Of a stretch of DNA of 18,941 bases, positions 15,887 through 18,941 are shown one piece after another. Source of the DNA: Cyanobacteria bacterium OH_CBB_238 (GTDB lineage Bacteria > Cyanobacteriota > Vampirovibrionia > Gastranaerophilales > Gastranaerophilaceae); NCBI GenBank assembly GCA_023409995.1, contig JAEYQN010000074.1, forward strand, positions 1 to 18,941, given 5' to 3'. Each line of letters begins with the position of its first letter. The first letter of the stretch is position 1. The notes under the pieces were generated by a model. The model was given only the letters and a program-made list of their open reading frames with translations. It ran no database searches and was not told the origin of the DNA. Both the position numbers and the translations under genes were made by a program.

Positions 15887-15929
15887 ATTAATATTAATTA
15901 ACAAAAAATAGGAAATAAATTAATATTAA
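15887..15929. repeat. Two copies of the palindrome TTAATATTAA, 32 bp apart
   Basis: TTAATATTAA occurs at 15888-15897 (within the 12-bp palindrome ATTAATATTAAT, 15887-15898) and again at 15920-15929. The spacing of 32 bp is close to three helical turns, so both would face the same side of DNA. They lie upstream of the 643-residue protein gene, between its two candidate promoters. A paired operator is possible, but such strings are not rare in very AT-rich DNA. Confidence 0.4.
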
Positions 15930-15937
15930 GTGTATTT

Positions 15938-15966
15938 AGTATACTTATTTTTTTTGTAACTTACAA
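15938..15966 (-). promoter_or_regulatory. Candidate distal promoter of the 643-residue protein gene
   Basis: On the - strand TTGTAA (15966-15961) and TATACT (15943-15938) are separated by 17 nt. The predicted start near 15931 gives a leader of about 105 nt that would contain the TTAATATTAA repeats. Both hexamers sit in small palindromes (TTGTAACTTACAA at 15954-15966, AGTATACT at 15938-15945), so a + strand reading of the same -10 (TATACT, 15940-15945) is also possible. Confidence 0.33.
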
Positions 15967-16077
15967 GCGAGAGTATATCCTTTTTACACATATGTTTACA
16001 AAATATTGTCCAATTATTGGAAATAAAAAAATACATGTGAAATAATTTTGGTGATGTCTCTTTTACTAATTTTGACT

Positions 16078-16108
16078 CTTCCTTAATAGAAATTAAGGAA
16101 GTTTTTTT
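16078..16108 (+). terminator. Strong + strand intrinsic terminator without a recognised gene upstream
   Basis: A perfect 10-bp stem, CTTCCTTAAT (16078-16087) with ATTAAGGAAG (16092-16101), encloses an AGAA loop and is followed by seven T (16102-16108). The orientation is +. Both flanking genes (mutL, ending at 16113, and the 643-residue protein gene, starting at 15825) are on the - strand. In the mutL direction the hairpin has an A-run before it and AGTCAAAATT after it, so it lacks the U-tract. It may still form the 3' end of mutL mRNA, but by shape it terminates a rightward transcript from 15826-16077 that I cannot assign. Confidence 0.7.
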
Positions 16109-16112
16109 ATGC

Positions 16113-17873
16113 TTAAGTTTCTGATCTCAAGAAGAAAGCTGCGATATCTTTTGTTTTTACTATTTTTGAAATTGGTCTACCATGTGGACAGCTATATGGA
16201 TGTTTGGTGGTTCTCCATTTTTTTATAAGGTCTTCCATTTGCCATAGGGAAAGTTTCTCCCCGGCTTTAACTGCTGCCTTGCAGGATGTTGTTATGAGTA
16301 TTTTTTCTTCTAGTGTATTTAGATCGCCTTTTATGTTCTCCAGTAGTTCAGGTAATATGTCTTGAACTTTAACATGAGATAGTATTTGAGGTATTTTTCT
16401 GAATATTACTTGTGTTTGTGAAATGGTTTCAATTTGATATCCGAATTTATTTAATTTGTCTTTTGTTTGCTCTAGTAATTCGACATCGCTTGCTTCCAGA
16501 TCTAAAATATCGGAAATTATTAGGAGCTGGGATGAAGTATTTAGTGTGGTTTTTAGTTTTTCATATAAATATCTTTCATCTGCAATATGCTGGTCTACTA
16601 TTTCTAAGCCATCTTCTTGTTCTATCAATATATATGTATTCTTAAACTGCCCAATTATTTTTTCTGGCTTTATGTTTGGCACTTGCTGTTTAAAATCAAT
16701 TGTCAATGTCTGCATAGAGCTTTCAGAAAATTCTTTCTGAGGAAAAATATTTGAATCGTGTTTTATATGGTTGTTAGGGGATTTATCAAACGAAAATTTG
16801 TTAGTTTGTTGTTCTTCTTGAACAAATGGCAGTATATTCATATTTATAGATGCACTGTCCGTATTTTGTTCTTTTTCTTTATATTGCGAATTTGTTAATG
16901 CTAAATCAACAGAGCTTTGCACGAAGTTGAATATTTGGTTAGGATTTTTATATCGGACTTCTTTTTTTGTAGGATGAGCATTTACATCCACATCTTCTGG
17001 GTGAATATCAATGTTTATTGCAACAAAAGGGTATTTTCCTGAAGGAAGCATGTTCTTGTAGGCTAAATCAATAGCCTTCAGTAGAATCGGGCATTTCACC
17101 ATTCGATTATTTATAAATGTGTAGATTGATTTTTTGCTAGAACGAGTATATGAAGGCACACTAGTATAGCCTGTTATTTTTAGTCCAGATAGTGAATCTG
17201 TTTTGTACACTTCCTTTAATTCTTCAATAATTGAGTTTGGATAAATCTCACTAATTCTCATTAATAAATCAGAATTGGGTGATGTAGTTATAACCGGATT
17301 ATCATTGTTTTTGAGGGTAAATCCAACTTCTGGATGAGAAAGTGCAAGTGATTGGATTAGTTCTTGTATATATAAAAATTCAGTTTTTGTGCTTTTTAAA
17401 AACTTTAGCCTTGCCGGTTGATTAAAGAACAATTCGTTTACTTCCATGATTGTTCCTATTGCGCATCCGGTTTGTGATTTTTTAATTATTGAGTTTTCTG
17501 ATTCTACTTTTGTTCCATATTCGAAATCTTTTGTCCTAGTTGTACAAATTACTTTTGCAATTGATATTATGCTGGCAAGTGCCTCTCCTCTAAAACCCAA
17601 TGTTGATATATTCCACAAGTCTTCTTCATTTTTTATTTTACTTGTGGCATGTTTTGAAAATGCCAGCTCTATATCTTCAGGATGAATTCCTGAACCATTA
17701 TCTGCTATTCGTATGTTTCTACAATCATTTGATATGGCAATCTCAAGCTTGGTTGCTCCTGCATCTATAGAATTTTCTACAAGTTCTTTTACCACAGATG
17801 CTGGGCGTTCTATTACTTCTCCAGCTGCAATTTGATTTACTAAATTTACTGATAATTGATTAATTCTTTTCAT
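16113..17873 (-). CDS. mutL: DNA mismatch repair protein MutL, endonuclease type
   Basis: MutL couples mismatch recognition by MutS to strand incision and removal. The 586 residues show the GHKL ATPase N-terminus: QIAAGEVIERPASVVKELVE (14-33) with the catalytic Glu near 30, N34, DNGSGI (58-63) and GFRGEAL (93-99). A variable Ser/Gln/Asn-rich linker lies at about 330-400. The C-terminal dimerisation domain retains metal-site endonuclease motifs: DQHIADERYLYE (427-438, with Ile where DQHA is usual), SCKAAVKA (530-537) and CPHGRP (562-567). This suggests MutL nicks DNA itself, as in organisms without MutH. The canonical N-terminus fixes the ATG at 17873, which has no Shine-Dalgarno site; TAAAAT lies 7 nt upstream. 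Only 30 nt separate it from a divergent gene. Confidence 0.95.
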   Translation of the reverse strand: MKRINQLSVNLVNQIAAGEVIERPASVVKELVENSIDAGATKLEIAISNDCRNIRIADNGSGIHPEDIELAFSKHATSKIKNEEDLWNISTLGFRGEALASIISIAKVICTTRTKDFEYGTKVESENSIIKKSQTGCAIGTIMEVNELFFNQPARLKFLKSTKTEFLYIQELIQSLALSHPEVGFTLKNNDNPVITTSPNSDLLMRISEIYPNSIIEELKEVYKTDSLSGLKITGYTSVPSYTRSSKKSIYTFINNRMVKCPILLKAIDLAYKNMLPSGKYPFVAINIDIHPEDVDVNAHPTKKEVRYKNPNQIFNFVQSSVDLALTNSQYKEKEQNTDSASINMNILPFVQEEQQTNKFSFDKSPNNHIKHDSNIFPQKEFSESSMQTLTIDFKQQVPNIKPEKIIGQFKNTYILIEQEDGLEIVDQHIADERYLYEKLKTTLNTSSQLLIISDILDLEASDVELLEQTKDKLNKFGYQIETISQTQVIFRKIPQILSHVKVQDILPELLENIKGDLNTLEEKILITTSCKAAVKAGEKLSLWQMEDLIKKWRTTKHPYSCPHGRPISKIVKTKDIAAFFLRSET

Positions 17874-17903
17874 AGATATTATTTTAATATAAGATTAATC
17901 TAT
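17874..17903. promoter_or_regulatory. Shared 30-nt divergent start region of mutL and the YkgJ-like gene
   Basis: The whole interval between the two ATGs is A/T except three G/C bases and must hold both start regions. For mutL (- strand), TAAAAT (17886-17881) ends 7 nt before the ATG. For the + gene, TATAAG (17888-17893) ends 10 nt before ATG 17904. No Shine-Dalgarno site exists on either side. A 6-bp inverted repeat ATAGAT (17872-17877) / ATCTAT (17898-17903) brackets the interval, and AGATTAATCT (17892-17901) is a perfect palindrome. Any -35 elements would lie inside the opposite coding sequence. Confidence 0.45.
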
Positions 17904-18629
17904 ATGGATAGCCTAAACTTAGATTATGTAAAGAAACGAAAGATTTATAGAGACGTTTTTGAGAAAGCTTCTGCTGCGATTACCCAGCAGCTGACTGAAC
18001 TTCGTAAGTATTATTCTTGCTTTGATTGTGCAAGTAAATGTAATTCTGTTTCTGATGATGTGTTATCAAAATATCCTAAGCATTGCAAATACAGAGCTTG
18101 GCAAGAGGCATGTTTATATAAATTAAATAATGAAATATCTAAAGATATATATATTAAAATTAAAGAAATTTTAGATAGGCGTAAAGACTATTCTTGTAAT
18201 AATTGTGCTGTCTGTTGTAATTTTGCTTGTAGTGAATTTTCACATAGTGAACTTTTGTTAAAAGCAGAAAATGGTGATAATTTTGCTAAGCAATTCACGG
18301 CTGTGTTTATTCCATATGAAGAAAAAATCGAAGCGATGAAAATTTATCCTCAATATGTTAATCTATTGAGCGAGCAATACCAGAATCTAAACGATGTTTA
18401 TTTCTATCATTGTCCAAAGCTTAAAAACAATTTGTGTTCTGATTATGAGAACAGGCCTGTAATATGTAGAGACTTCCCAGATAATCCTCTAGCAATACTT
18501 CCTAAATCCTGTGGTTTTTATGATTGGAGAGAAGATGTGGAAATTAGTGCCATGTTGATGCATGCTCTTTCTGAAATAGCTGGATATTATATTGATAAAA
18601 TAAGTGAAGCATTAAAAAGCCCCGATTAA
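17904..18629 (+). CDS. YkgJ-family Cys-cluster protein (putative Zn/Fe-binding)
   Basis: A 241-residue soluble protein with the CxxCxxCC cluster of the YkgJ family (putative zinc- or iron-chelating domain): C98, C101, C104 and C105 in CNNCAVCC, plus C109. The second half of the signature appears as YHCPKLKNNLCSDYENRPVI (168-187) and CRDFP (188-192), with C170, C178, C188 and C203. An additional cluster lies upstream at C39, C42, C46 (CFDCASKC) with C61 and C70, outside the usual domain. The molecular function of the family is not established; metal binding is inferred from cysteine spacing. I chose ATG 17904 because the in-frame TTG at 17856 would overlap mutL and adds residues without family similarity. 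No ribosome site is visible. The gene diverges from mutL and ends in a bidirectional terminator. Confidence 0.85.
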   Translation: MDSLNLDYVKKRKIYRDVFEKASAAITQQLTELRKYYSCFDCASKCNSVSDDVLSKYPKHCKYRAWQEACLYKLNNEISKDIYIKIKEILDRRKDYSCNNCAVCCNFACSEFSHSELLLKAENGDNFAKQFTAVFIPYEEKIEAMKIYPQYVNLLSEQYQNLNDVYFYHCPKLKNNLCSDYENRPVICRDFPDNPLAILPKSCGFYDWREDVEISAMLMHALSEIAGYYIDKISEALKSPD

Positions 18630-18649
18630 AAATCGAGGCTTTTGTTTTT
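18618..18649. terminator. Bidirectional terminator between the YkgJ-like gene and rubrerythrin
   Basis: AGCCCCGAT (18618-18626) pairs with ATCGAGGCT (18632-18640), nine positions with one C-A mismatch, around a 5-nt loop that includes the + gene's stop codon (18627-18629). T-runs follow on both strands (TTTGTTTTT from 18641 on +, TTTTT on - through the A-run at 18613-18617). The rubrerythrin stop lies at 18648-18650, so the hairpin serves both convergent genes. Confidence 0.82.
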
Positions 18650-18941
18650 AGTAATTTGTTGCTTTTACAAAGAAAAATGCTTTTGGGTGGTTACATACCG
18701 GACAAAGTTCTAGTGCCTTTTCTCCATAATGAGTGTGCCCACAATTTGAACATTCCCAGGCAGATTGTTCTTCTTTTTCAAAGACTTTCCCATTTACGAT
18801 GTTTTCGTATAATTTACGGTATCTTTCTTCATGTAGTTTTTCTATTTCTGCTACTTTTGAAAAAAGAAAAGATATTTTATCAAAGCCTTCTTCCTTTGCC
18901 TCCTTGGCGAAAGTAGCATACATATCAGTCCACTCGTAGTT
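18648..18941 (-). CDS. Rubrerythrin, C-terminal part (5' end beyond the window)
   Basis: The visible 97 residues run off the right edge in open frame, so the apparent ATG at 18923 is internal. They begin [20 protein letters not shown], the third helix of the ferritin-like diiron domain, and continue to [20 protein letters not shown], which carries the E..H..RY metal-ligand pattern of rubrerythrin. The C-terminal rubredoxin-like domain has CSNC and CPVC pairs (in [21 protein letters not shown]) for one Fe(SCys)4 site. Rubrerythrins reduce hydrogen peroxide with electrons from NADH oxidoreductases or rubredoxin and protect anaerobes from oxidative stress in the cytoplasm. Order and spacing of both domains are those of classical rubrerythrin. 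A shared terminator lies directly after its stop. Confidence 0.93.
   Translation of the reverse strand, partial: NYEWTDMYATFAKEAKEEGFDKISFLFSKVAEIEKLHEERYRKLYENIVNGKVFEKEEQSAWECSNCGHTHYGEKALELCPVCNHPKAFFFVKATNY

Overview
This 18.9-kb window is AT-rich, standard-code bacterial chromosome (TGA is used as a stop, for example by murG). It holds 15 protein genes, two of them cut by the window edges, and one tRNA. It looks like core chromosome: there are no transposases, integrases, phage genes or CRISPR arrays. A complete muropeptide and lipid II ligase set, an MlaE/YrbE-type envelope permease and a PilT ATPase point to a didermic, walled bacterium. Low GC, a strictly anaerobe-style rubrerythrin, many genes without Shine-Dalgarno sites and a large unrecognised protein with an N-terminal SFKG motif lead me to suggest a gut Melainabacteria/Vampirovibrionia (Gastranaerophilales) genome. 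That placement is inference at about 0.6, not something the sequence proves.

Left region (1-7632, all + strand): the 3' end of dnaA, then a tightly packed cell-wall block murF-mraY-murD-ftsW-murG-folC. Start and stop codons overlap or nearly touch throughout, with two separate 20-nt overlaps. Four of the genes make lipid II from UDP-MurNAc-tripeptide (MurF, MurD, MraY, MurG). FtsW polymerises lipid II at the septum. FolC supplies polyglutamylated folate. murC, murB, ftsQ, ftsA and ftsZ do not follow murG as they do in many dcw clusters.

Middle region (7633-13760): a NarL/FixJ-type response regulator with its own strong terminator, a convergent UbiE/MenG methyltransferase, tRNA-Ser(UGA) with a good promoter and probable terminator, an APC-family amino acid permease and pilT on +. 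Then come ilvE and an MlaE-type permease, overlapping and co-directional on the - strand. pilT and the permease gene converge with only 3 nt between stop codons.

Right region (13868-18941): a 643-residue protein of unknown function (-), a 287-nt gap with palindromes and a terminator that faces the wrong way for both flanking genes, and mutL (-) of the endonuclease-bearing type. mutL diverges across only 30 nt from a Cys-rich YkgJ-like protein (+). A bidirectional terminator follows, then the C-terminal part of a rubrerythrin (-).

The most unusual features are the orphan + strand terminator at 16078-16108, which implies an unannotated transcript; the large lineage-type protein at 13894-15825; and a recurring layout in which a -10-like hexamer sits 6-7 nt upstream of an ATG with no Shine-Dalgarno site (menG, the 643-residue protein, mutL), which suggests leaderless mRNAs. 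I see no clearly novel multi-gene system.
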